A stretch of 64,000 bases of DNA from Archivesica marissinica (Eukaryota; Mollusca; Bivalvia; Venerida; Vesicomyidae). Under the pieces are notes generated by a model, which did no database searches, was not told the origin of the DNA, and saw nothing but the letters and a program-made list of their open reading frames with translations. Of the stretch, positions 1 to 10,353 are shown one piece after another. Within the stretch, counting starts at the first letter, position 1, and every line of letters begins with the position of its first letter. The translations under genes and the position numbers were made by a program. The stretch lies in contig CM026404.1 in the NCBI GenBank assembly GCA_014843695.1, positions 82,440,948 through 82,504,947 of the forward strand, in the 5' to 3' direction.

Positions 1-146
1 CACATAATAGATATAAATCTTGAAATATTTTTATTGTACATATTCACTTTAATTTGACTAAGTGAGATGTCCATGTCGCCAGTTCGCAGTTGGTGCTTCA
101 GTCTGATGAGCATTTGCTCACGCTCACGGTATACCCGCTTCCTTGG

Positions 147-1340
147 TCACTGCTTTCCACCGTTGGCGTGCTGAAACAGCTTCGCCTCGTTAGCAGCCTG
201 CTCTTTCAGGACCAGGTCTATCAATGTATAAATATTAGGATGGCAGTGTCGTAGTTGGTTGTTTATTTTATGGTGCCAACCCTCAACATGATTGGTAGTG
301 CGTGGACCATCATTCTCGTAATGATTCAAGGAGCGGCGGTCTCCCTCTACCCACTGCTCAGTCACATAGTCCTTAAACTTAGACACCGGCACTGAGTCAT
401 TGTCACATTCTTCCAGAGTTTGGAACCACACATCTTCGACAGAGGCTAGGGGGACAAGTGGCAGTACCGAAGCACACACAAGTTTCTTCACTTCTTCATT
501 GTCCTTGAAGTCAGCTACAAGACCACAATATTGTACTTTTCTCCACATACACTGTGTGAAGTGAAAGAAACAACCACGGACTTGAACACCAACAAACACG
601 ATACTGACAGCACGCCACGCTGCTGTTTCGAAGTCCATCATTATCGTTTCTGGGGACAGAGGAATGTTATGTTCACTGGCGAAATTCTGGATGAGTGTGA
701 AGAATCTGGTGTACATTGTCTGTTGTTTATTTGGGAGTAGTCCATACACTAGGGGACACATATACCCGTCGATCATGGCGTGGATGGTGTATAGCTGGTA
801 GAAATATGACGGCGAAGCGTAGAAGGTACCGTCCATATACCAGGTCTCGGCTGTAGACAGCTGGGCCAGGTTGTCAACGGTGGCGAATATGAGCATTCGC
901 GCCACATCACCGTCATTGGCGATTAGGAATGGCTCCCCTGCAAGCGACTCTATCCACTTCCCTTCCAAGTTGACATCCGCCCTTGTCTTTGGCAGAACTG
1001 GTCTAGTCTTAGACCGCTGTCTATATAAACTGGATTTGGCTTCGTAGAAAGTGGGTAGATTAGCCACAACCTCTTGGGTGGAATTGTCCCATTCGATCGA
1101 TCTTGTGTCTGCCAGCATATCGTTATAGATGGAGGGCACCGGCTGTGTTGACCCTCGGACCTGCTTTCGGACACCACTCATGATGTCCGCAGCAACAATT
1201 CTGCTGTCATCTCTTGGGTGATTGTGTTCATCAGCGATTTTGGTAGGAAGCTCATTCTTAGTATTAATTTTAGCATTGCATGCTTTGTTGACACAGTTCC
1301 AGTAGCAACACTCCCGTTTTCTAGTTTTCAGGCTGTACAT
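147..1340 (-). CDS. FLYWCH zinc finger / MULE-type transposase, disrupted
   Basis: The longest open frame is 397 codons and intronless. The N-terminus looks like a FLYWCH zinc finger: NGYMYSLKTRKRECCYWNC, then KACN, then DEHNH. Mid-protein features fit the MULE (Mutator-like) transposase domain: an aromatic-rich segment with WYMDGTF (first acidic residue), MMDFETA (second), GCFFHFTQCMWRKV, and near the C-terminus RTTNHVEGWHHKIN. In this family the enzyme cuts and pastes its own element. The copy looks damaged. FLYWCH-like codons continue upstream of the ATG to about 1400 (FIENSRGSQTLVLNGY), where a TAG closes the frame, and a better start (ATG at 1416) is one base out of frame. At the 3' end the TGA at 147-149 is followed in the same frame by Arg/Leu-rich codons up to the window edge. 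Family assignment is from remembered motif pattern. Confidence 0.85.
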   Translation of the reverse strand: MYSLKTRKRECCYWNCVNKACNAKINTKNELPTKIADEHNHPRDDSRIVAADIMSGVRKQVRGSTQPVPSIYNDMLADTRSIEWDNSTQEVVANLPTFYEAKSSLYRQRSKTRPVLPKTRADVNLEGKWIESLAGEPFLIANDGDVARMLIFATVDNLAQLSTAETWYMDGTFYASPSYFYQLYTIHAMIDGYMCPLVYGLLPNKQQTMYTRFFTLIQNFASEHNIPLSPETIMMDFETAAWRAVSIVFVGVQVRGCFFHFTQCMWRKVQYCGLVADFKDNEEVKKLVCASVLPLVPLASVEDVWFQTLEECDNDSVPVSKFKDYVTEQWVEGDRRSLNHYENDGPRTTNHVEGWHHKINNQLRHCHPNIYTLIDLVLKEQAANEAKLFQHANGGKQ

Positions 1341-1437
1341 GTAACCATTTAGAACTAGAGTCTGACTTCCTCTGCTATTCTCTATGAACCCGTATATTGA
1401 CTAGCGCATTTGCCATTTTAGAGATTTATGATTACAG

Positions 1438-1495
1438 ATGATGATGATTGAGCTTATTTACCCTCGCCACCGGCGAACCATATGGGCGAGCGCTA
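1438..1495 (+). repeat. Short dispersed motif, possible transposon end
   Basis: A motif around TTTACCCTCGCCACCGGCGA followed by ACC and GGGCGAGC lies just 5' of the MULE transposase. Related copies occur at about 20791-20838 (plus) and 60733-60772 (minus). CTCGCC and GGCGAG can pair as a short hairpin. It may be the terminal region of the MULE or an unrelated small element; the far end is outside the window. Confidence 0.4.
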
Positions 1496-1499
1496 TGAT

Positions 1500-2210
1500 T
1501 ACAGAGGAAACTGACCTTCATTTTATACTATGTTAAAGAATGACTTACAATTAGTGACCTGTTTTTCTTAGTTTTCAACAGTTAGTTATAAGTAAATTGT
1601 TAATTTCATTAATCATTATTGTTGTTCTCAGACTAATTTGCAATCAGTTCATAATTGCTAATTAAAAAATAGTGTTGATATATAATTATGTAATTACCTA
1701 GTATAACTGTTATAATCATAAATAAATAATAGATACATATTGTTAATTGTTTGTATCTTTATAGTTCACATTTCAAAATTAAAATATGTCTGCTATTTAT
1801 TATTATGAACCTTTATCTGAATTATTAATGTTAAACGTACATACTGACAATTTTAATTTATACACAATTAAAGGAACACTTTTCTCCTTAAAGATATGCA
1901 TATGCACTGGAAACAAAAATAACAAAAAAATAGTTTATTCTAGAATAAGTAAGTATTTTCAACAGATGGAACAAGATAAATAACATTGAAATAGTACACT
2001 GCAAGTACAAGTTTATGTGTGCCTTTCATTTATTTTTTGAACAGTATAGAAAATACAGGTAAGTTTGAGGGGCGAAGAGATAATTGGGGATAATTAGTAT
2101 GTGTGAAAATAAAAGGTTGGGAAAGTGGGAACAAACCGGCAAAATAGGGACCACTTTACCTCTTTGGGGGAGTAGGCCCACTTACTTCTCCCTAAAAAAG
2201 ATATATTTTT
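1500..2210. other. AT-rich sequence without recognisable feature
   Basis: AT-rich DNA with short open frames only (the longest codes about 65 low-complexity residues). I see no domain, RNA gene or tandem repeat here. Confidence 0.5.
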
Positions 2211-2212
2211 AC

Positions 2213-2432
2213 ATCACTGATGGTCACGGGTTCGAGCCCCGCTCAGGCCGTGTCTCATTTATATGAAAAAGTTGGCAGTTTCTTACGGAGGTTGGTGCAC
2301 CCAAGTACTGGTTAACCGCTGGAGCCTGCCCAGGAAAGGTGTTGTTAAGTAAACTGCCCGCCGGCGATATAGCCCAAAATGGTGCTGATGCAGGCGTAAA
2401 ACCCGAAATATAACATAACATATAACATAACA
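2213..2432 (+). mobile_element. SINE family 1, 5'-truncated copy
   Basis: The copy begins within the tRNA-like head, retaining the B-box-like GGTTCGAGCCCC but not the A box. It continues through the family body (AAAGTTGGCAGTTTCTTAC, GATATAGCCCAAAATGGTGC) and ends in an ATAAC-repeat tail. The same body recurs at 18979, 29163, 30482, 37026 and 53537. It is non-coding and would depend on a LINE for mobility. Confidence 0.85.
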
Positions 2433-3240
2433 ATATATTTTTACAATTACAGTCTATATCTGTTATCTCATGTCAGTCATGTCAAATTTACCAAGTATGT
2501 CAAAGTCCCCGTTTCAAATACTATCATTTTACATATATATAACCTGGCTCCGTTTATGTCAAATTTTCCGTTCTATCAAATTCATTTTTTTGGTCTTTTC
2601 AATATAAATAGGCAGTATAATTATGTATTTCACACTTGTTATGTCAAAGTGCCAGTTTGCTGACGAAGTGCGACTTTCATTCGGCAAAAATTCCTGATCA
2701 AAGACTTACCCCCGTATCTGTGCAAACAATCGGTAAAGATAGTTGATGGTGTTTGCCGTGACTTAGCGTAATTACAATGTGTTCAATACAGGTACACACT
2801 AATTGGCAATTAACCAATAATTGGATAAATGGCTCATTGTAATCGAGTATCAATTTATAACTGCACCGTTATTGCACCATTTTGTTTAAACATATTTTAT
2901 TTCCCAATATAATACATATTGAACAACAATGCATATATCACACATAATCGAAATACAGAAAAAGGATTTTACATGTAGATATTGCACCATTTCTTATCAC
3001 ATTTTCGTATATAAATGTTATTTACATGTATGTGCTAAATATTAAATACAATGCTTTATTTTTTATCAAGTGTGCACATGTGACAGTTATAGCGGACAAT
3101 GACAACTTGGAAAATGATGTATTATGGGAAGTGTAAGGCTTATGATCTACGAGAAACATTATTTTGGGAAACATTGTCAATATCTGTTATGTCAAACTAT
3201 GGTTATGATGAAGACTGTATCATACAAAATATTTTCCAGT
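2433..3240. other. Sequence without recognisable feature
   Basis: AT-rich DNA with scattered TATGTCAAA-type words but no clear tandem array, gene or transposon ends that I can define. Confidence 0.4.
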
Positions 3241-3244
3241 AAGC

Positions 3245-3675
3245 TACAATGTACGCTGACCATTGTAAGCACTCTTTCTAGTAAAATGTTGTATTTCAGG
3301 CACGTAGCTGTAGGTGAGGCACGCCGATGCAACTGCCTCGGTTAAAATTTCCAAAGCAATAAATAAATGAAAAATTAAATAAATAAAATACAAAAAATAT
3401 CAATTTGCTCTTTAACATGTTGACTATATTAAATCTGGTAATGCAGGAAATCGCTTCTATGCCCCAATAATTTTTAAGGGGCAACATGCCCCGGACCCCT
3501 AGAATGCCTCGGTTGAAATTTGCCCCTGGCCACGATACTGTATTTAATGAAGATGTTGTGTATTTTAACCCATATTTGTTGAAATTCGTTAAATAATACT
3601 ATTTATTGGTGCAATTGTGTGGATTGTCACTTCTCCAAAATATTCTGACCTACATGTATGATGAACCCTGTATCA
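3245..3675 (+). mobile_element. Degraded copy of the CAGGG-end DNA element, interrupted
   Basis: Segments of this stretch match the right half of the element at 41490-41760 (GTTGTATTT, then TTTAACCC, then CACTTCTCC, then TCTGACCTA, then ATGAACCCTG at the end). Roughly 3297-3535 is extra sequence, presumably a later insertion. Non-coding remnant; exact ends are not determined. Confidence 0.5.
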
Positions 3676-3874
3676 GAAGAAGCATTTTAACTTATTTCTT
3701 GAATCGCTATCTTCAAAGTGCATAATTTATTTGTAATAAGATCTATTTCACAAAACTCTGCTGTTTGCTATTCAAATATGCAGATTTATTAACGTAAACC
3801 CTAATAAAACCTGCCCACCTTACAGCTAACATTCTGTTGCCAATGAGTTATTGGATATTTGATGTGTTCTATTT

Positions 3875-4165
3875 CCTCAGGGTTATTGGAAGTTTTACGT
3901 TTATTGATCGTCGCTACCGGTTGCCCATTTGAGCGACGTCTCCTGAAGAGATTAATCATTTTAGATTTTTGGAGGTTAGTGCAATGATACAGACAGAGAC
4001 CCTTTCCAGAGTCTCCTCTGGTTCTTTTACGTGCACGGTGTACAGCACCGACAAGAGACCTTGGTTTAAAGTCCCATCTGAAAGACTGTTAATTTTATTA
4101 GGGTCAGACGGGGGTGGGGGGATCGAACCTGCGATCCCTGGATTACCAGATCCGTCAGTTATATT
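3875..4165 (+). repeat. Dispersed repeat (seed family of the 17.96-19.63 kb satellite)
   Basis: This single copy carries ACAGACAGAGACCCTTTCC, then GAGTCTCCTCTGGTTCTTTT, and a downstream GATCGAACCTGCGATCCC. A second partial copy lies inverted at about 25305-25480, and a third is the framework of the satellite at 17960-19760. The class is unknown. Confidence 0.6.
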
Positions 4166-5190
4166 TGATGTGTTCTATTTCCTCAGCTCAATTCAATATG
4201 TGCTTGCTTCTATAGGGGCCAGATAGTAACAATAAACTAAAAATGGATACTGGCAGAAGGACAGGGAGCATATATTAAACAGGGGCAGATCCAGGATATC
4301 ACAAGAGGGGGGCTTACGATTCTATTTTTTTGTAAAGTTTTGCGTCCGTCATGCTTTGTAAAACTCATGGTTAAATGAACGTGTCACATTCTTATTAGTT
4401 TCGAAAAAAACACACACAGACTGAGAGTAATATGGCTAGATTTTGATATAATTATTATAATCTTCAAGTACCGTATATTCCCAGTTATCCCCAGTGACCC
4501 TAATATCGGTGAATACTAATGAGCGGTGATATCAGAATTAATCCAAATGAACCGCACATGTTCATTTTGTGCTTACTATTGATAATTTCTGTTGGATTTC
4601 TACAACTGTCCATAGCAAAAACTAGCTGAAATGTCATTTCTACAGGTAAATGTACCTTAATTTATTCAAAACTTGTTTTTTCCTCTTACACTCGGTAAGT
4701 TTTCGTTCATGTAGTCAATATTTAGGTAAATTTCAATGAATTTGTTATCTATAGGCTGCATTTGACATTTATAAGGTGCCCGCTACTCATGTGACGTCAC
4801 ATGATTGCCGTATATGGCATGTATTGCTACTGGTATAAACTTGTAAGGCGAAATTTGCATCGTCAGTGGTTATTGGTATCACCGCGTAAATAAAAGATGG
4901 AGGCCAGTGCTGTTGCTTTCACATTGTTTTTGATTCAGTTATGATTTATTTCTTACTAACTAATATTGCATACAATAAAATAAATATGATTATGCTTAAT
5001 TGAGAGTGAACATTATTTGCACAGCCTCATTTTGGAACACAAATACACAGGTTATTGCTTATGTCACTGGTTACCGGTATACCCAGGATATATAATAAGT
5101 CAACTCTCCAGAAATGAGATCAAAGTAATATGTCGACTAATGGCCAAGAAAGAAGCAAACACATTTTTGAGAATTAAAATGTTTGACAGT
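4166..5190. other. AT-rich sequence without recognisable feature
   Basis: No convincing coding, RNA or repeat signal. Short open frames here have no recognisable domain. Confidence 0.4.
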
Positions 5191-5194
5191 TTAA

Positions 5195-5430
5195 CCCTTT
5201 CAACACCACAGACCTCTAAATTGGCTTACAAAAAAGTGTAGATCCAGATGAGCCGGCTCATGACGAGCCGTCTCATCAGGATCTGCACTTTTTTCAAGTA
5301 ATATAACTATTTTCAGAATTTTTTTTACCCATTTTGATAAATGAACTGATCCAAATGTAATTTTGTTATTAATTTATTGGTCTAAAAATATCATGGACCA
5401 GTCCATGTCAGTTACTTGGTGTTGAATGGG
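5195..5430. mobile_element. TTAA-flanked MITE, family A (piggyBac-like ends)
   Basis: The 236-bp element is flanked by TTAA on both sides (5191-5194 and 5431-5434). Ends are CCCTTTCAACACCA on the left and TGGTGTTGAATGGG on the right, inverted repeats with one mismatch. The TTAA target and CCC termini are the hallmarks of piggyBac-superfamily elements. The interior has an imperfect palindrome (GATCCAGATGAGCCGGCTC against GAGCCGTCTCATCAGGATC). No coding capacity. Other copies are at 5900, 20087 and 53833. Confidence 0.9.
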
Positions 5431-5837
5431 TTAAGACAATGCAGTGGGAATGTTTCTGAAAACAGGCAACAATGAGTTCCACATGTTTCACACAGCAAAT
5501 CATTTCAAGTATTACATGATCAAAATATGATTGTCTACAGTAGACAACCCAGCAAAACCAAGGTAAACTAATATTCTAACCAATTATTGCAATAAACAAA
5601 GATGATACACCACAACTTGGAATGTGACCAGGTGCAGGGTAATCTAAAATACCTGCCTGTACAAAGTAGTTTTATTGTTGTACAACCGTGGGGCTGTTTT
5701 ACTATTTAGATTGGATGTAGATTCAATTGATTGATAAACCATTACACAAACACATGTAATGAATGGTATTGTTATCTAAAATTAAGAAGATATTTGTTTG
5801 CTTCAGTGAATGATGAAATTATATTTCAATGAATGAA

Positions 5838-6306
5838 CAGGGTTCATTCTAGGTCAGAATTTTTGGGAGAAGTGAGACAGCGCATGATAGCTTCCTTAAC
5901 CCTTTCAACACCACAGACCTCTAAATAGGCTTACAAAAAGTGTAGATCCAGATGAGCCGGCTCGTGATGAGCCGTCTCATCAGGATCTGCACTTTTTGCA
6001 AGTAGTATTACTAATTTTAGACATAATTACCCATTTTGATAAATGAACTTGTCCAAATGTGATTTTCTGATTCATTTATTGGTTTAAGAATATCATGGAC
6101 CAGTCCATGTCAGTTACTTGGTGTTGAAAGAGTTAAATGGTGTTCTTTAATATACTTCTGCAAAATAGGGTTAAAATGCACATTTGAATAGGAGTGCTTT
6201 ATAAAACCCATTTTTTTTTTTTAGGGAGAAGTGGGGCCCCCAGAGGGCGAAGTCAGGGTCCCTAGGGCGACTATTTGGCCCACATCGCCCTCTAGAATGA
6301 TCCCTG
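5838..6306 (-). mobile_element. CAGGG-end non-autonomous DNA element (nested)
   Basis: Ends are CAGGGTTCATTCTAG and, inverted, CAGGGATCATTCTAG. A 5-bp duplication ATGAA flanks it (5833-5837 and 6307-6311). The relative at 6557-6690 has the uninterrupted site (GAATGAACATTGAAAG). A family A TTAA MITE interrupts it at 5900-6132. Orientation is opposite to the copy at 41490. CAGGG ends suggest a hAT-like element, but the target duplication is shorter than the usual 8 bp. Confidence 0.8.
5900..6132. mobile_element. TTAA-flanked MITE, family A (nested copy)
   Basis: TTAA flanks are at 5896-5899 and 6133-6136. The left end is CCCTTTCAACACCA; the right end is slightly decayed (GTGTTGAAAGAG). It sits in the CAGGG element, whose copy at 41490-41760 has the empty site (GCTTCCTTAAATGGTG on the complementary strand near 41700), so the TTAA duplication is directly visible. 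Confidence 0.9.
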
Positions 6307-6556
6307 ATGAACATTGAAAGTATTATTATCATTCACGAGTGGCGCCACAAGTGATACTACTAGCTTTCTATGTTCATGAGTGAAATATAAATCGATCAGT
6401 CGCTTAAGCAAACAAATTTTCTTTTTATTTTAGACTGAAAAAAGGTTTTTATGATAGAAGATGATGCAACCATGCACTAAATAGCGCTAGGATGTCTTGC
6501 TTAGACGACCATAAATGACGTCATAAATGAGCTAAACATTCATAATAATAAGAGAC

Positions 6557-6690
6557 TATTTGTTTGTTTCAGTGAATGATCAAATTATATTTCACCGAAT
6601 GAACATTGAAAGCATTATTATCATTCATGAGCTCACTTTTCTATGTTCATGAGTGAAATATTAACCGATCATTCACTTAAACAAACAAAT
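6557..6690. mobile_element. Small TIR element, uninterrupted copy
   Basis: About 134 bp with ends ATTTGTTTGTTTCAGTGAAT and GATCATTCACTTAAACAAAC reading inward as imperfect inverted repeats. It is the short form of the element at 5792-6417. Non-coding. Confidence 0.65.
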
Positions 6691-6713
6691 TGTTTTTATG
6701 CAGAGCTCTATGT

Positions 6714-6950
6714 GGAAGTCGTGATAGCGCAGTAGATGCGCGTTCGCTTCACGTGCGAAAGGTCCGGAGTTCGAGCCCCGCTGGAGCCGTTACGATTGTG
6801 CCCTTAGGCAAGGCATTTAAATTCCACGTTGCCTCTTCTCTCTCCTTCATGGCGATGGATTCCATCAGGAATGAGGTCTCGAGAGTGATTAATACAAGTT
6901 GAAAGAACTTGTTTCGCAATCGAGCTAAAATTAATTTGTATAGACTAAGA
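6714..6950 (+). mobile_element. SINE family 2, near full length
   Basis: A tRNA-like head carries an A-box-like region (GATAGCGCAGTAGATGCGCG) and a B box (GAGTTCGAGCCCC). The body has GCCCTTAGGCAAGGCATTTA and GATGGATTCCATCAGGAATG, and the tail AAATTAATTTGTATAGACTA. Related copies lie at 25692, 32425, 41770, 53690 and 59720. It is not a tRNA gene, because no cloverleaf 3' half follows the B box. Confidence 0.8.
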
Positions 6951-7119
6951 AAATTAAAATGGTGGACAAACCAAGGGCTTATCTGGTCCAAAAAAGGACA
7001 GGCCTGGATTTCTTTCCCAACAGGCCCGGATTTTATCAATCATCTTTCACTGCTGCAAGTACACCATAACGTTTTGTCAATATTATGATGTTTGCACACT
7101 ATTCGAGGGCATACCGCAA

Positions 7120-8376
7120 CTAGTGTGATTGAGCCTCCTGTCTCCAGTCCTTTCTTAGCTCCTTGTGCACATGATGACTACTGTAATTACTGTTTACATT
7201 TCTCTGATGTGTCTCCTGCATGATCACACTAGCTATAGCCTCAGTAAACTCCCGACACGCCATGTCGTTCCTGTATCTATCGCCTGTCTCCTGCATGATC
7301 ACACTAGCTATAGCCTCAGTAAACTCCTGACACGCCATGTCGTTCCTGTATCTATCGCCTGTCTCCTGCATGATCACACTAGCTATAGCCTCGGTAAACT
7401 CCCGACACGCCATGTCGTTCCTGTATCTATCGCCTGTCTCCTGCATGATCACACTAGCTATGGCCTCAGTAAACTCCCGACACGCCATGTCGTTCCTGTA
7501 TCTATCGCCTGTCTCCTGCATGATCACACTAGCTATAGCCTCAGTAAACTCCCGACACGCCATGTCGTTCCTGTATCTATCACCTGTCTCCTGCATGATC
7601 ACACTAGCTATAGCCTCAGTAAACTCCCGACACGCCATGTCCTTCCTGTATCTATCGCCTGTCTCCTGTATGATCACACTAGCTATAGCCTCAGTAAACT
7701 CCCGACACGCCATGCCTTCCTGTATCTATCGCCTGTCTCCCAACACACACAACCCAAACCCACACCCACCCACACCCCCCAACACACACAACCCAAACCC
7801 ACACCCACCCACACCTCTCCTGCATGATCACACTAGCTATAGCCTCAGTAAACTCCCGACACGCCATGTCGTTCCTGTATCTATCGCCTGTCTCCTGCAT
7901 GATCACACTAGCTATAGCCTCAGTAAACTCCCGACACGCCATGTCCTTCCTGTATCTATCGCCTGTCTCCTGCATGATCACACTAGCTATGGCCTCTGTA
8001 AACTCCCGACACGCCATGTCCTTCCTGTATCTATCACCTATGTGTATACCATTTCGTTCAGTTAAGTATGGCACACACATCCATGAATGGCCGAAGAATT
8101 TCAGCCAGATAGGTGGCATTGTTAAACAAATACTCACATGCTGTTCTTCCTTGCTTCGGATAGTTTTGAGAGCGATCTACCAAACGGGGTATCTCCTAGA
8201 ATAACAGTTGTTGCCTTGGTGATGTGTGAACTATCTTGTTTCGTGTAGAAATTGTGAAGCACAAGCTTTGTGCTGGGCAGACATCTCATGGGCCTTGATG
8301 GGTTCAACCTGAACCTGTCTGTTCCAGCATGGGTAGGATATTTCCTACAGTATGTGCAGTACATTGTCACAGCCAC
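7120..8376 (-). pseudogene. hAT-type (DUF4371/ZNF862-like) transposase remnant containing a 75-bp coding satellite
   Basis: Minus-strand coding traces run in the order expected for this hAT-derived family, in different frames. At 8376-8145 there is a zinc-finger-like start (MYCTYCRKYPTHAG) and a segment ending SEARKNSM. Then a TGA and a frame change lead to NNATYLAEILRPFMDVC. One extra base near 8067 follows, then ERNGIHIGDRYRKDMACREF. The last part, DMACREFTEAIASVIMQE plus TGDRYRN, is then repeated about ten times as an in-frame 75-bp unit down to 7208. A C-rich simple repeat interrupts the array at about 7738-7815. GTGAGT after KNSM could be a splice donor, so an intron rather than a stop is possible, but the later frameshift still breaks the gene. 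Family assignment is from memory of motif order. Confidence 0.6.
7208..8037. repeat. 75-bp tandem repeat (~10 copies)
   Basis: The unit includes CTCCTGCATGATCACACTAG and AACTCCCGACACGCCATGTC. The period is 75 bp, a multiple of three, so open frames run through on both strands. A C-rich simple repeat (CCCACACCC-like) splits the array at 7738-7815. The sense unit is a piece of hAT-transposase coding sequence on the minus strand. Confidence 0.95.
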
Positions 8377-8380
8377 GTGT

Positions 8381-10353
8381 CATGATAAACCAACCAGTCA
8401 AACATAGTCAGTCGCCCATGATAAACCAACCAGTCAAACATAGTCGCCCATGATAAACCAACCAGTCAAACATAGTCGCCCATCATAAACCAACCAGTCA
8501 AACATAGTCAGTCGCTCATCATAAACCAACCAGTCAAACATAGTCAGTCGCCCATGATAAACCAACCAGTCAAACATAGTCGCCCATGATAAACCAACCA
8601 GTCAAACATAGTCGCCCATCATAAACCAACCAGTCAAACATAGTCGCCCATCATAAACCAACCAGTCAAACACACCATCATAAACCAACCAGTCAAACAC
8701 AGTCGCCCATCATAAACCAACCAGTCAAACATAGTCGCCCATCATAAACCAACCAGTCAAACATAGTCAGTCGCCCATCATAAACCAACCAGTCAAACAT
8801 AGTCACCCATCATAAACCAACCAGTCAAACATAGTCATCCATCATAAACCAACCAGTCAAACATAGTCGCCCATCATAAACCAACCAGTCAAACATAGTC
8901 ATCCATCATAAACCAACCAGCAACATAGTCAGTCGCCCATCACTAAAACACAAACCAGCAACATAGTCAGCGCCCACATCATAAACCAAACCAAAACCCC
9001 CACCAAACAAACAAGTCAAAAATAGTCACCCATCAAAACCAACCAGTCAAACATAGTCACCATCATAAACCAACCAGTCAAACCATAGTCAGTCGACCAT
9101 CATAAACAACCAGTCAAACATAGTCACCCATCATAAACCAACCAGTCAAACATAGTCACCCATCATAAACCAACCAGTCAAACATAGTCAGTCGCCAATC
9201 ATAACCAACCAGTCAAACATAGTCGCCCATCATAAACCAACCAATCAAACATACGTCGCCCATCATAAACCAACCAGTCAAACATAGTCACCCATCATAA
9301 ACCAACCAGTCAAACACAGTCGCCCATCATAAACCAACCAGTCAAACATAGTCATCCATCATAAACCAACCAGTCAAACACAGTCGCCCATCATAAACCA
9401 ACCAGTCAAACACAGTCGCCCATCATAAACCAACCAGTCAAACATAGTCGCCCATCATAAACCAACCAGTCAAACATAGTCAGTCGCCCATCATAAACCA
9501 ACCAGTCAAACATAGTCATCCATGATAAACCAACCAGTCAAACATAGTCACCCATGATAAACCAACCAGTCAAACATAGTCGCCCATGATAAACCAACCA
9601 GTCAAACATAGTCATCCATCATAAACCAACCAGTCAAAGATAGTCAGTCGCCCATCATAAACCAACCAGTCAAACATAGTCACCCATGATAAACCAACCA
9701 GTCAAACATAGTCGCCCATGATAAACCAACCAGTCAAACATAGTCATCCATCATAAACCAACCAGTCAAACATAGTCAGTCGCCCATCATAAACCAACCA
9801 GTCAAACATAGTCACCCATCATAAACCAACCAGTCAAACATAGTCACCCATCATAAACCAACCAGTCAAACATAGTCACCCATCATAAACCAACCAGTCA
9901 AACATAGTCGCCCATCATAAACCAACCAGTCAAACATAGTCACCCATCATAAACCAACCAGTCAAACATAGTCAGTCGCCCATCATAAACCAACCAGTCA
10001 AACATAGTCACCCATCATAAACCAACCAGTCAAACATAGTCAGTCGCCCATCATAAACCAACCAGTCAAACATAGTCATCCATCATAAACCAACCAGTCA
10101 AACATAGTCGCCCATCATAAACCAACCAGTCAAACATAGTCAGTCGCCCATCATAAACCAACCAGTCAAACATAGTCAGTCGCCCATCATAAACCAACCA
10201 GTCAAACATAGTCGCCCATCATAAACCAACCAGTCAAACATAGTCAGTCGCCCATCATAAACCAACCAGTCAAACATAGTCGCCCATCATAAACCAACCA
10301 GTCAAATATAGTCGCCCATCATAAACCAACCCGTCAAACATAGTTGCCCATGA
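8381..10353. repeat. 32/36-bp satellite, ~60 copies
   Basis: The unit is CATAAACCAACCAGTCAAAC followed by ATAGTCGCC or the 4-bp longer ATAGTCAGTCGCC, so two length variants interleave. Copies are nearly identical except at about 8925-9260, where many single-base indels and C/A-rich scrambles cluster. No coding potential. Confidence 0.97.

Larger units (their letters stand above)
5792..6417. mobile_element. Small TIR element hosting two nested insertions
   Basis: Outer ends are ATTTGTTTGCTTCAGTGAAT and, inverted, the ACTGATCGATTTATATTTC / GCTTAAGCAAACAAAT side. A shorter uninterrupted relative lies at 6557-6690 with the same ends. Inside it sits the CAGGG-end element 5838-6306. Non-coding; the superfamily is not determined. 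Confidence 0.7.

Noticed and set aside
8381..10353. CRISPR-like array (regular 32-36 bp repeats)
   Set aside because: There are no unique spacers; the entire unit repeats, and the context is an animal genome.
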